A DNA stretch of 64,000 bases from an uncultured bacterium (GCA_948469375.1 CAOKLO010000002.1:62001-126000); one strand, 5' to 3'. Numbered from the stretch's first letter, positions 53,849 through 62,482 are shown. The notes: generated from the sequence alone by a model not told the origin. Made by a program: numbers and translations.

Positions 53849-53903
53849 GAAATGAACAGCGAAATTGGACTAAAAATCCCACCAAAAAAGTGGAGATTTC
53901 CTA

Positions 53904-53932
53904 TTGACAAGACTGGTTAGCTGTGGTAAACT
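53904..53932 (+). promoter_or_regulatory. Promoter of the feo operon
   Basis: TTGACA at 53904-53909 and TAAACT at 53927-53932, 17-base spacer. A half-site GGTTAG lies inside the spacer, and a full operator-like palindrome follows 15 bases downstream of the -10. Confidence 0.78.
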
Positions 53933-53947
53933 ACAGCCGTTCCATAA

Positions 53948-53965
53948 GGTTAGTGCGTTCTAACC
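53948..53965. promoter_or_regulatory. Inverted-repeat operator candidate upstream of feoA
   Basis: GGTTAG-N6-CTAACC, a perfect 6-6-6 palindrome just downstream of the feo promoter. A near copy with the same spacing lies before feoB at 54562-54579. The half-site resembles DtxR/IdeR/MntR-type boxes, but the arm spacing is wider than in the classical iron box. Confidence 0.65.
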
Positions 53966-54016
53966 AGCCGCTTGCAGTTGTGAGCGGCGATTGTCGGAAT
54001 GAGGAGGGACAAGATT

Positions 54017-54229
54017 ATGATGCCGCTGACAATGGCAGCTCCGGCGGAGGAGATCACCATTTTGAAAATCACCGGAAAGGATGAGGTCCGTCAGCACCTG
54101 GCGGAATTGGGCTTTGTGGTGGGAGCTACGGTAAAGGTGGTCAGCGAAATGGCGGGCAATGTCATTGTGCAGGTAAAGGACAGCCGCGTTGCGCTGGACC
54201 AAAGCATGGCGAATCGAATCATGGTCTAA
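54017..54229 (+). CDS. feoA: FeoA protein (first copy)
   Basis: 70-residue SH3-like FeoA domain, an accessory of FeoB. The pattern is ITILKITGKDEVRQHLAELGFVVGATVKVV followed by GNVIVQVKDSRVALDQSMANRIMV. ATG 54017 has GAGGAGGG upstream. First gene of the feo operon. It is more divergent from typical FeoA than the second copy. Confidence 0.88.
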   Translation: MMPLTMAAPAEEITILKITGKDEVRQHLAELGFVVGATVKVVSEMAGNVIVQVKDSRVALDQSMANRIMV

Positions 54230-54289
54230 AAATAGTGCGGAGAAGGGGAAGGCTTTTCCGCACGGAAACAGGAGAGGAGGAACCGGCAG

Positions 54290-54508
54290 ATGAAAACTTT
54301 GAAGGACGCCAAGGTGGGGGAAACTGTCACCGTGGCCCGACTCCATGGGGAGGGCGCGGTGAAGCGCCGCATCATGGATATGGGCATTACCAAGGGCGTG
54401 GAAATCTATGTGCGCAAGGTGGCTCCCCTGGGCGATCCCATGGAGCTCACTGTGCGGGGCTATGAGCTCAGCGTGCGCAAGGCGGACGCTGAGATGATCG
54501 AGGTCTGA
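54290..54508 (+). CDS. feoA: FeoA protein (second copy)
   Basis: 72-residue FeoA domain: KTLKDAKVGETVTVARLHGEGAVKRRIMDMG, then GDPMELTVRGYELSVRKADAEMIEV, the classical family ending. The RBS GGAGAGGAGG precedes ATG 54290. Two FeoA genes before FeoB are common in Clostridia and may form hetero-complexes with it. Confidence 0.92.
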   Translation: MKTLKDAKVGETVTVARLHGEGAVKRRIMDMGITKGVEIYVRKVAPLGDPMELTVRGYELSVRKADAEMIEV

Positions 54509-54552
54509 GAGCTGAGCCGCCCTATACGGGCGGAGAATTTGAATTTCATTTT

Positions 54553-54580
54553 TTGACCATGGGTTAGCAAGAACTAATCT
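54553..54580 (+). promoter_or_regulatory. Second promoter/operator in front of feoB
   Basis: TTGACC (54553-54558) and TAATCT (54575-54580) are 16 bases apart. GGTTAG-N6-CTAATC at 54562-54579 covers the spacer and -10. It is the same palindrome type as before feoA, so feoB may have its own metal-responsive promoter. Confidence 0.6.
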
Positions 54581-54608
54581 GTTGGACAAAAGAGAGGAGA
54601 AGGCAATC

Positions 54609-56990
54609 ATGGATGTCAAAATCGCGCTGGCGGGCAACCCGAACTGCGGTAAAACCACGCTGTTCAACGCCCTGACCGGCTCCAACCAATACGTGGGCAA
54701 CTGGCCCGGCGTCACCGTGGAGAAGAAGGAGGGCAAACTGAAGGGCCACAAGGATGTGGTCATCCAGGACCTGCCCGGCATTTATTCCCTGTCCCCCTAT
54801 ACCCTGGAGGAGGTGGTGGCCCGGAATTACCTGGTGAAGGAGCAGCCCGACGCCATCTTGAACATTGTGGACGGCACCAATATCGAGCGCAACCTGTACC
54901 TGACCACTCAGCTCATCGAGTTGGGGCTGCCCGTTGTAGTGGCGGTGAACATGATCGACCTGGTGCGCAAGAACGGAGACAAGATCGACCTGGTCAAGCT
55001 GGGCAAGGCCCTGGGCTGTGAGGTGGTGGAAATGTCCGCCTTGAAGGGCGAGGGCGGCGTGGAGGCCGCCGAAAAGGCCATGGCCCTGGCTCAGAAGAAG
55101 AAGGCGGGAGAGCTTCCCCATGTGTTTACCGGCAGCGTGGAGCACGCCGTCGCCCACATTGAGGAATCCATTCAGGGCAAGGTGAGAGACCGCTTCCTGC
55201 GCTGGTATGCCATCAAGGTGTTTGAGCGGGACGAGAAAGTGATGGAGGAGCTGAACGTTTCCGCCGACCTGAAGGCCCACCTGGAGGAGCACATCGTGGA
55301 CTGCGAGAAGGAGCTGGACGACGACGCGGAGTCCATCATCACCAACCAGCGGTACGCCTATATCAGCGGCGTGGTACATAAGGCGGTGGTGAAGAAGGCG
55401 GCCAAGAATTCGTTGACCACCTCCGACAAGATCGACCAGGTGGTCACCAACCGCGTAGCAGCCCTGCCTATCTTCGTGTGCATCATGTTTCTGATTTATG
55501 CCATCTCTATGGGTCCCTGGAAGGTGTCCGTCGGCACAGCCCTCACTGACTGGGCCAACGACGGCCTGTTCGGCGACGGCTGGTTCGTCCCCTTTACCGC
55601 CGACATAGACGCCTGGGAGGAGGACTCCGGCGCTTTTGAGGGGGCCGAGGTCATCATCGAGGCCTATGAGAAGGGAGAGACCGAGGCGTATCTGTACGAT
55701 GACGAGGAGGGTGAAACCATTACCCTTGAGGTCAATGCGGAAACCTATGCGGAGGCCTGCGAGGTGGAGGAGCCTGACGCCGCCGACTATGGCCTGTGGG
55801 TGCCCGGCCTCCCCGTACTCATTGAGGACGCGCTGACTGCCATCAACTGCAATGAAATCGTCATGTCCTTGGTGCTGGACGGCATTGTGGGCGGCGTGGG
55901 CGCTGTGCTGGGCTTCGTGCCCCAGATGCTGGTGCTGTTCCTGCTGCTGGCCATCCTGGAGGACGTGGGTTACATGGCCCGTGTTGCTTTCATTATGGAC
56001 CGCATCTTCCGCCGCTTCGGCCTGAGCGGCAAGTCCTTCATCCCTATGCTGGTGGCCACCGGCTGCGGTGTGCCCGGTATCATGGCCTCCCGTACCATTG
56101 AGCAGGACCGGGACCGCAAAATGACCATCATGACCACCGGCTTTATCCCCTGCGGCGCGAAAATGCCCATCATTATCATGTTCGCCGGGGCGCTGTTCGG
56201 CGGTTCCCCACTGGTGACCACCTCCGCTTTTTTCATCGGCATTGCCGCCGTAGTCATTTCGGGCATCATTCTAAAGAAGTTCAAGGCCTTCGCCGGAGAG
56301 CCCGCTCCCTTCGTCATGGAGCTGCCCTCCTACCATGCGCCCTCCGCCACCAATGTACTCCGGGCCACCTGGGAGCGGGGCTGGTCCTTCATCAAACGGG
56401 CCGGTACGGTCATCCTGCTGGCATCCATCGTGCTGTGGTTCTTACAGGGCTTTGGCTTTGAAAACGGCGCGTTCGGCATGGTGGAGGATAACAACAGCTC
56501 CCTGCTGGCCAGCATGGGCCGGCTGATCGCTTGGATTTTCGTGCCTTTGGGCTTCGGCACTTGGCAGGCCACTGTGGCCACCATCACCGGCCTCATCGCC
56601 AAGGAGGAAGTGGTGGGCACATTCCCCGTGCTCTATCCGGGCAACCTGACCACCAACATTGCCACGGTATTCACCGGCGTCTCCGCCTATTCCTTTATGA
56701 TCTTCAATCTGCTGTGCGCCCCCTGCTTTGCCGCTATGGGTGCCATCAAGCGGGAGATGAACAACGCCAAGTGGACCTGGGCCGCCATCGGCTATATGTG
56801 CGGCTTCGCCTATGTAATTGCTATGATCGTTTATCAGCTTGGTGGCCTGATCGTCGGTGTGGTGACCATTAACGTGTTCACGGTGGTGGCGGCTGCTTTG
56901 CTGGCGGGACTGCTGTTCCTGCTGTTCCGGCCAGCGGCCAAGCCGTCCGATACCGCTGCGGTGCGCAGCACCGAGGTTGGGAAGGTGTAA
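54609..56990 (+). CDS. feoB: Ferrous iron transport protein B
   Basis: About 793 residues. The N-terminal G domain has G1 GNPNCGKTTLFNALTG, G3 DLPGIYSLSPYT and G4 VNMIDLV, followed by the helical GDI region and the membrane domain with VGAVLGFVPQMLVLFLLLAILEDVG and the conserved Cys in ATGCGVPGIMASR and GFIPCGAKMP. An acidic extracellular loop (about residues 330-400, rich in Glu/Asp) separates the first and second membrane helices. ATG 54609 has GAGGAG upstream; TTG 54582 is less likely as it overlaps the operator region. Confidence 0.96.
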   Translation: MDVKIALAGNPNCGKTTLFNALTGSNQYVGNWPGVTVEKKEGKLKGHKDVVIQDLPGIYSLSPYTLEEVVARNYLVKEQPDAILNIVDGTNIERNLYLTTQLIELGLPVVVAVNMIDLVRKNGDKIDLVKLGKALGCEVVEMSALKGEGGVEAAEKAMALAQKKKAGELPHVFTGSVEHAVAHIEESIQGKVRDRFLRWYAIKVFERDEKVMEELNVSADLKAHLEEHIVDCEKELDDDAESIITNQRYAYISGVVHKAVVKKAAKNSLTTSDKIDQVVTNRVAALPIFVCIMFLIYAISMGPWKVSVGTALTDWANDGLFGDGWFVPFTADIDAWEEDSGAFEGAEVIIEAYEKGETEAYLYDDEEGETITLEVNAETYAEACEVEEPDAADYGLWVPGLPVLIEDALTAINCNEIVMSLVLDGIVGGVGAVLGFVPQMLVLFLLLAILEDVGYMARVAFIMDRIFRRFGLSGKSFIPMLVATGCGVPGIMASRTIEQDRDRKMTIMTTGFIPCGAKMPIIIMFAGALFGGSPLVTTSAFFIGIAAVVISGIILKKFKAFAGEPAPFVMELPSYHAPSATNVLRATWERGWSFIKRAGTVILLASIVLWFLQGFGFENGAFGMVEDNNSSLLASMGRLIAWIFVPLGFGTWQATVATITGLIAKEEVVGTFPVLYPGNLTTNIATVFTGVSAYSFMIFNLLCAPCFAAMGAIKREMNNAKWTWAAIGYMCGFAYVIAMIVYQLGGLIVGVVTINVFTVVAAALLAGLLFLLFRPAAKPSDTAAVRSTEVGKV

Positions 56991-56993
56991 GCT

Positions 56994-57158
56994 ATGCTGG
57001 CCTTTCTCAGCGAAAATTGGGGCAATATTTTGGTGCTGGGCTTGGTGGCCGCCGCTGTGGCGGGCGTGCTGCTGAGTATGCGCCGGAAAAGGAAATCCGG
57101 CTGCGGCTGTGGCTGCGACGGCTGTCCCTCGAAAGGGCTGTGCCATCCGGAACAATAA
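56994..57158 (+). CDS. FeoB-associated Cys-rich membrane protein
   Basis: 54-residue protein 3 bases after feoB. A single membrane helix (NILVLGLVAAAVAGVLLSMR) is followed by RRKRKSGCGCGCDGCPSKGLC, a short Cys-rich tail. This architecture is that of the small FeoB-associated family (FeoC-like in position). The cysteines may bind Fe(II) at the cytosolic mouth of FeoB; that role is inferred. The stop lies at the edge of the following terminator. Confidence 0.88.
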   Translation: MLAFLSENWGNILVLGLVAAAVAGVLLSMRRKRKSGCGCGCDGCPSKGLCHPEQ

Positions 57159-57197
57159 AAGAAATCCCCGGGAGCTGTGCTCCCGGGGATTTCTTTT
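57157..57197. terminator. Bidirectional terminator, 18-bp perfect stem
   Basis: Arms 57157-57174 and 57180-57197 (AAAAGAAATCCCCGGGAG and its complement) with a CTGTG loop. The flanking A/T arms provide U-runs in both directions. It overlaps the stops of both the Feo small protein and the GH13 gene. Confidence 0.93.
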
Positions 57198-58506
57198 AAC
57201 GTTCACATTTCCAGAAAAACACGCTGTAAGGAGGCAGTTCACTGCCGCCGCCAAAGTCATGGGGCTGTCCGGTAATCAGATCCACCGCCCGGCCGCATCC
57301 GGCGTCAAAGTGGGCCCAGTAGGGCTCGCTGTCGGCGTTGACCGCTATCAATACCCGCTCGTGCTCGGAGCAGCGCTGGAACACCGTCTGCTTGTTGGTG
57401 AGCACCAGGTCCTTGAAATCGCCCCAGCACAGGGCCTCGCTCTCCCGGTGGGCGCGGGCCATAGCGGAGATCTGGTCGGTGAGGCTGTTCCACTCCGGCT
57501 GATCAAAACTGGGCCGCAGGGCGTCGTCTCCATGGGACTTGTCGCCGTGAGCGCCCCACTCGCTGCCGTAGTACAGGCAGGGAATGCCGGGCATACCAAA
57601 CAAAATGCCGTACATCAGGGGCAGGTGGGCGGGATTCTGCAAAATGGTGGCCGCCCGGGTGACGTCGTGGTTGTCGGCGAAGCACAGCAGATGCTTGCCC
57701 TTGTACAGCGTCCACTGCTCGGGACCGTACTGCCGTTTCAGGCTGTGAACGATCTCGAACAGGTTCATGGAGTTCAAAGCGGAGTACAGGCCCTTATAGC
57801 ACTCATAGTTGGTGCAGGAGTGGAGCATACCGTCGCCCACCCACTGGTTGTAATCCCCGTGGAGGGTTTCACCCACCAGGAAAAACTCCGGCTTCAGCCC
57901 GTCGCAGAAGGAGCGCAGGCGGCGGAGGAAGTCCTTGTCCAGACAATAGGCCACGTCCAGCCGCAGGCCGTCGATGCCGAACTCATCCACCCAGAGCTTC
58001 ACGCAGTCCAGCAGGTGATCCACCACCGCCGGATTGTGCAGGTTGAGCTTTACCAGCTCAAAATGACCCTCCCAGCCCTCGTACCAGAAGCCGTCGTTAT
58101 AGTTGGAGTTGCCGTCGAAGTTGATGTAGAACCAGTCCTTATAAGGGGAGTCCCAACGCTTTTCCTGCACGTCCCGGAAAGCCCAGAAGCCCCGACCCAC
58201 ATGGTTGAACACACCGTCCAGCACTACTTTAATGCCATGGTCATGGAGGGTTTTGCACACCTGGGCAAAGTCCTCGTTGGAGCCCAGGCGGCAGTCAATT
58301 TTCCGGTAATCCCGGGTGTCGTAGCCGTGGCGGTCGCTTTCGAAGATGGGGGATAGGTAGACCGCGTCCGCGCCCAGCTTCTGAATATGTCTGGCCCAGT
58401 CGCCGATCTTGCCGATCCGGCTGACCTGGACGCCGTCGTTCTCCTTGGGAGCTCCGCAGAAGCCCAAAGGATAGATTTGATAAAATACGCTGTGCTCCGC
58501 CCACAT
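57196..58506 (-). CDS. GH13 alpha-amylase-family enzyme, cytosolic
   Basis: 436 residues, no signal peptide. The four GH13 regions are seen: VVLDGVFNHVG, DGLRLDVAY (nucleophile Asp), FFLVGETLHGDY (acid/base Glu) and FADNHDV (third Asp). The short length and absence of an N-terminal CBM suggest a maltodextrin glucosidase or cyclomaltodextrinase-like activity within the cell. The N-terminus MWAEHSVFYQIYPLGFCGAP is the family start. It is convergent with the feo operon. Confidence 0.9.
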   Translation of the reverse strand: MWAEHSVFYQIYPLGFCGAPKENDGVQVSRIGKIGDWARHIQKLGADAVYLSPIFESDRHGYDTRDYRKIDCRLGSNEDFAQVCKTLHDHGIKVVLDGVFNHVGRGFWAFRDVQEKRWDSPYKDWFYINFDGNSNYNDGFWYEGWEGHFELVKLNLHNPAVVDHLLDCVKLWVDEFGIDGLRLDVAYCLDKDFLRRLRSFCDGLKPEFFLVGETLHGDYNQWVGDGMLHSCTNYECYKGLYSALNSMNLFEIVHSLKRQYGPEQWTLYKGKHLLCFADNHDVTRAATILQNPAHLPLMYGILFGMPGIPCLYYGSEWGAHGDKSHGDDALRPSFDQPEWNSLTDQISAMARAHRESEALCWGDFKDLVLTNKQTVFQRCSEHERVLIAVNADSEPYWAHFDAGCGRAVDLITGQPHDFGGGSELPPYSVFFWKCER

Positions 58507-58593
58507 AAGGCGTCACTTCCTTTCTCTGTCAGTGCTTCATGACCCAAAAGGCCATATGTAGATTATTATATCAGAAAAGACGGAAAAAGCAAG

Positions 58594-59172
58594 CTATGCC
58601 CGTTGACACTCCATACGGTTGAGTAAAGAGCGCATTTGAGATATATTCCGCCGCTGTTGGCCGACAATAGAGCGGAGTATGGGTACCAGTTCGGTGGATA
58701 CGTCGTATTTCAGCGCGGTTTCCGCCATGCGGACGGCTCCCTGGCAGTGGGGGAGCATCTGACGCAGGAAGACGGCGGATCGGGCGTTGCTCTCCGGGGC
58801 GGAGCCCATTTGGGCATACATCTCCCGGTAGATGAGGTCCATCCGTCTCTGATACAGCCGCAGGTCCGCATGGGGATTGGTGAGTTGATTGCAGGCGGTC
58901 ATAGCCTTCTCCATCTGGCCGATGCCCAGGGTGTGCTCGTCAATGATGCGCTGGGCGGTGCGCCGGACCGCCTGGTTTTCGGAAAAACGCAGGATATTAT
59001 TGGACATCTGAATGGCCGCCCGGTGGTGGGGCGTCATCTGAACGATGAAGTTGTGAGAGATGCTTTGAGACAGGCAGGCGGTGGTCATGCCTTGAATCAT
59101 TTCGTCCAAAAGCTGGTAAAAGCAGCATAAGTAGGTTTTCGAGTCCTCGCTGAGCAGACAGGTGTTTTTCAT
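58594..59172 (-). CDS. DUF305-like four-helix protein
   Basis: 192 residues with two DUF305-type His/Met repeats: MTPHHRAAIQMSNNIL in the first half and MLPHCQGAVRMAETAL in the second, where the second His is replaced by Cys. No signal peptide is seen, unlike many exported DUF305 proteins. The family has a ferritin-like four-helix fold with suspected metal binding. ATG 59172 has GGAGG 8 bases upstream; an in-frame GTG lies 2 codons earlier. Confidence 0.72.
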   Translation of the reverse strand: MKNTCLLSEDSKTYLCCFYQLLDEMIQGMTTACLSQSISHNFIVQMTPHHRAAIQMSNNILRFSENQAVRRTAQRIIDEHTLGIGQMEKAMTACNQLTNPHADLRLYQRRMDLIYREMYAQMGSAPESNARSAVFLRQMLPHCQGAVRMAETALKYDVSTELVPILRSIVGQQRRNISQMRSLLNRMECQRA

Positions 59173-59262
59173 AGTCACGCCCTCCTTTGCCCTATTCTAT
59201 GAGGAAAAAGGCGGAGGTGTTCAAAAATGTCCGCCCCCGGCAATTCAGGGGCGGACAGAGGT

Positions 59263-61308
59263 TCAGCGAACGATTTTGTAATAGGTGCGGGCAGTGAGCA
59301 GAAAGACCACGGCGTACACCGCAAAGAAGGCCAGCAAGGTTCCTCCGGTGCACAGCGCCACGGTCGCCACGCTTCGCACCCCGAACATGGTGAGCATACG
59401 CTCCACCAGGTTGAAGTCGAACAGGATGTGGACCGCCGCCACCGCGATGGGCAGGAAGAACACCAGCAGCACCTGGCCGCGGATGGAGGACTTCACCTGC
59501 TGCTGGCTCAGTCCCACCTTGCGCATGATCTCGAAGCGGCCCTGGTCCTCGTAGCCTTCAGACACCTGCTTGTAGTAGATGATCAGCACCGTGGCCATGA
59601 GGAACACGATCCCCAGCACGATGCCCAGGAACAGGAAGCCCCCCGCCATGGCATAGCCGTCCACCGCCATCTCGGCCCGGGAGTCCACCCGCCAGGATTC
59701 CCACGTGCCGGTGCCGTCAAAGAAGGTCTCGTCCGAAATGACACGATCCGACCAGGCGTCCACCAGGGCCAGCTCCTCCTCATTGGAGCAGTCCAGCTCC
59801 ACCAGAAGGTCGGCGGAAATACTTGCCGCATTGTAATCCAGGGCGGTGTGCTGGAGCTCCCAGACCCGGTCCAGCGCGGTCTGGTCGGCTACCACCAGGC
59901 AGAGGGGCGTTTTCATGTCAAAGGTAATGGTGAAGTGTTGCACGGCGGGCAGGGTCTGGACCAGGTCAAAGGACTCGGAGCCGGTCTCGGCCCCATCCCG
60001 GAAGCCCTGGAGGGTGAGTGTGGAGCCGAACCCGTCGGGGAAGGCTCCGCAGACCGCCGCCTCCCCCGGCAGGAGGGCCGGGGCGGGATTCCCGGTGAGG
60101 ATGGCGTAGTCATCTGCGGTGATGAAATAGGTGGCGCGCTTGTCGCTGGTATTGTCGGTGCGGCCCACATCCAGGCGGCTGTCGCCGGGTTCGGGCGCGG
60201 TGTTGAAGCGCAGGTACTCCACCGCCCGGAAATCGGTGACAGGGACATCCTGTTCCCGGGCGAAGCGTTCCACCAGGGCCTTGGCGCCGTCAAGATCCAG
60301 GCTTTGGCTCTGAGCGGGGTCATAGGAGACGCTTATGTTGAAGCTGGCGGGGTACTGGGCGGCGATGATCTCCCCCTGCCCCAGGTAGAGGGCCAGGGTG
60401 CCGGATATCATCACCATCACCATGGTGGACAGGATGCAGATGTTGGCAAGGCCCACCGCGTTGCGCTTCATGCGGTAGAGCATCCCGGACACGCCGATGA
60501 AGTGGCCCGTCTGATAGTAGAAGCCCTTGTTTTTCCGCAGCAGCTTCAGCAGGGCGATGCTCCCGGCGGTGAACAGGCAGTAGGTGCCGATGATGACCAG
60601 AAGCACCGCCAGGAAGTAGAGCAGCATAGCCAGAGCGGGGTCCTTGGTGGTGACGGCGATAAAATAGCCGGCGCCCATGGTAAAAGCGCCAATGACCACC
60701 AACAGCCAACGGGTTTTCGGCTCCTTTTCCCCCACGCTTCCGCCGTGGAGCAGCTCAATGGGGTTGGACAGCCGCACCCGGAACAGGTTCAGCACCAGAG
60801 CCAGCAGGAGCAGCAGACCGAAGAACACCGCCGTGCGCACCGCGGCGGACAGGGAGAAGGCGGCGGAGAAGGGGATGGAGAACTTCAGCAGGGAGACCAG
60901 GGCTATGGTGGCCAGCTTGTGGAGGGCCACCCCCAAGATCAGCCCGCCCCCGATGCCCAAAACGGCGGTGTAAAGGCTCTCCCAGCACTGGATCCATGCG
61001 ATGTTCCCCTTGCCCATGCCCAGGATGTTATAGAGGCCCAGCTCCTTTTTCCGCTGTTTCATCAGAAAGCTGTTGATGTACAGCAGCAGCACGGCGGACA
61101 GGATCCCGGCCACGATCATGCCGATCTGCATCATCACCATGACGTAGTCGAAGCCCCGCATGGTCATCACGCCGGGGTCGGCGCACAGGGCGGACATGAC
61201 GTAGAAGGCGGCGGTGAGCCCCGCCAGGGCCAGCAGGTAGGGCACGAAGAAGCGGTGGTTTTGCCGCATGCTCCGGGCCGCCAGCTTAGGATAGAGACCG
61301 TTACGCAC
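59263..61308 (-). CDS. ABC transporter permease, BceB/FtsX type
   Basis: About 681 residues with ten predicted membrane helices in the BceB arrangement. A first pair of helices is followed by the FtsX segment KQRKKELGLYNILGMGKGNIAW. A large extracellular domain of around 220 residues (about 300-520) lies between helices 7 and 8. BceAB-type systems remove peptide antibiotics from lipid II intermediates. GTG 61308 fits the GGAGGTGAG RBS better than ATG 61323. The start overlaps the ATPase end. No BceRS-type two-component genes are adjacent. Confidence 0.87.
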   Translation of the reverse strand: MRNGLYPKLAARSMRQNHRFFVPYLLALAGLTAAFYVMSALCADPGVMTMRGFDYVMVMMQIGMIVAGILSAVLLLYINSFLMKQRKKELGLYNILGMGKGNIAWIQCWESLYTAVLGIGGGLILGVALHKLATIALVSLLKFSIPFSAAFSLSAAVRTAVFFGLLLLLALVLNLFRVRLSNPIELLHGGSVGEKEPKTRWLLVVIGAFTMGAGYFIAVTTKDPALAMLLYFLAVLLVIIGTYCLFTAGSIALLKLLRKNKGFYYQTGHFIGVSGMLYRMKRNAVGLANICILSTMVMVMISGTLALYLGQGEIIAAQYPASFNISVSYDPAQSQSLDLDGAKALVERFAREQDVPVTDFRAVEYLRFNTAPEPGDSRLDVGRTDNTSDKRATYFITADDYAILTGNPAPALLPGEAAVCGAFPDGFGSTLTLQGFRDGAETGSESFDLVQTLPAVQHFTITFDMKTPLCLVVADQTALDRVWELQHTALDYNAASISADLLVELDCSNEEELALVDAWSDRVISDETFFDGTGTWESWRVDSRAEMAVDGYAMAGGFLFLGIVLGIVFLMATVLIIYYKQVSEGYEDQGRFEIMRKVGLSQQQVKSSIRGQVLLVFFLPIAVAAVHILFDFNLVERMLTMFGVRSVATVALCTGGTLLAFFAVYAVVFLLTARTYYKIVR

Positions 61309-62068
61309 GCTTCTCACCTCCATTGGTAAGCCGGGTGAGGGTTTCGGTGATGAGGCGGTACATCTGGCCGTCGGTGCGGTTTTCCCGGTAGAGCTGGTGG
61401 TATACCCGGCCGTCCCGGATGAACAGCACCCGGCCCGCCCGGCTGGCTGCGGCGGTGGAGTGGGTGACCATCAGCACTGTCTGGCCGGTCCCGTTGATTT
61501 TGGTGAACAGGTCCATCAGGCTGTCCGCCGCTCGGGAATCCAGCGCCCCGGTGGGCTCGTCGGCCAGGATGATCTGGGGCTGAGTGATGAGGGCCCGGGC
61601 CACGGCGCACCGCTGCTTCTGACCGCCGGATACCTCATAGGGGTACTTGTCCAGCAGTTTCTCAATGCCCAGGATCTCGGCCAGGGGAGTGAGGCGGCGC
61701 TTCATCTCCGGATACTTTTTGCCCGCCAGCACCAAGGGAAGGAAGATGTTGTCCCGCAGACTGAAGGTGTCCAGCAGGTTAAAGTCCTGGAACACAAAGC
61801 CCAGATTGTCCCGGCGGAACGCGGCCAGCTCCTTTTCTCTCACGGCAGTGAGATCCCGTCCTGCCAGCAGCACCGACCCGGCGGTGGGCCGGTCCAGCGC
61901 GGCCAGGATATTCAGCAGGGTGGTCTTGCCGGAGCCGGACTCGCCCATAATGGCGACATACTCGCCCTGCTCCACCTGAAAGGACACATCCGCCAGGGCC
62001 TCCACCTTCTGGCCGCCGAAGCGGGTAGAATAGACCTTCTTCACATGACTGACTTCCAGAATTGCCAT
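61301..62068 (-). CDS. ABC transporter ATP-binding protein, BceA type
   Basis: 255 residues. Walker A is GESGSGKTT, the Q-loop FVFQDFNLLDTFSLRDN, the signature VSGGQKQRCAVARAL, Walker B IILADEPTGALDS and the H-loop MVTHSTAAAS. Phrases such as FNLLDTFSLRDNIFLPL are typical of the MacB/BceA subfamily. It overlaps the permease gene by 8 bases, so the two form one unit. Confidence 0.93.
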   Translation of the reverse strand: MAILEVSHVKKVYSTRFGGQKVEALADVSFQVEQGEYVAIMGESGSGKTTLLNILAALDRPTAGSVLLAGRDLTAVREKELAAFRRDNLGFVFQDFNLLDTFSLRDNIFLPLVLAGKKYPEMKRRLTPLAEILGIEKLLDKYPYEVSGGQKQRCAVARALITQPQIILADEPTGALDSRAADSLMDLFTKINGTGQTVLMVTHSTAAASRAGRVLFIRDGRVYHQLYRENRTDGQMYRLITETLTRLTNGGEKRA

Positions 62069-62219
62069 ATCAATTACCTCCGAACTGTATTACCTGTATT
62101 GGTATGGACAGTATACAGAAAAAGGGTTAAGAAGCCAGCAGGGAAAATCAAAAGATTTCTTTAAGAGAAGGAAAAGAGAATATAAGCGGCGTTGACAGGG
62201 GCTTTTTTGTGTTTTTGTA

Positions 62220-62247
62220 TTGACAAGGGGAGAAAGTGTGGTAGAAT
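62220..62247 (+). promoter_or_regulatory. Promoter of the alanine T-box unit
   Basis: TTGACA at 62220-62225 and TAGAAT at 62242-62247, 16-base spacer. A second TTGACA lies at 62192 but has no good -10. Confidence 0.8.
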
Positions 62248-62254
62248 AATAAAG

Positions 62255-62467
62255 CTATGACGGAGTTAAGTCCAATCTGCCGCGTACAAGAGAGAGGGGA
62301 TGGTGGAAGCCCTCACGCGAAGCGGGTGGACGGGCCGCTCCTGAGCATCCCCGGGACGACCGGGGCGTGCGGTGCGCGTTAAGCATACAATGAGACGCGC
62401 CCTTTGGGCGTAAATCAGGGTGGTACCGCGGATTTTCCGCCCCTGGCCGACGCCGGGGGCGGTTTTT
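62255..62467 (+). ncRNA. T-box riboswitch leader, alanine specifier
   Basis: Stem I, a GGTGGAAGC distal loop, and the specifier GCC (Ala) at 62334-62336, six bases before GAGC. The antiterminator core GGTGGTACCGCGG is at 62419-62431. The terminator CCGCCCC/GGGGCGG at 62437-62462 is followed by TTTTTG. It governs the ASCH gene and, by read-through, alaS. Confidence 0.93.
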
Positions 62468-62482
62468 GTTTGGAGGTGAGCC

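Noticed and set aside
59227..61329. 700-codon open frame on the plus strand
   Set aside because: Antisense of the BceB-type permease, composed of His/Gln/Gly runs; a shadow of GC-rich codon usage.
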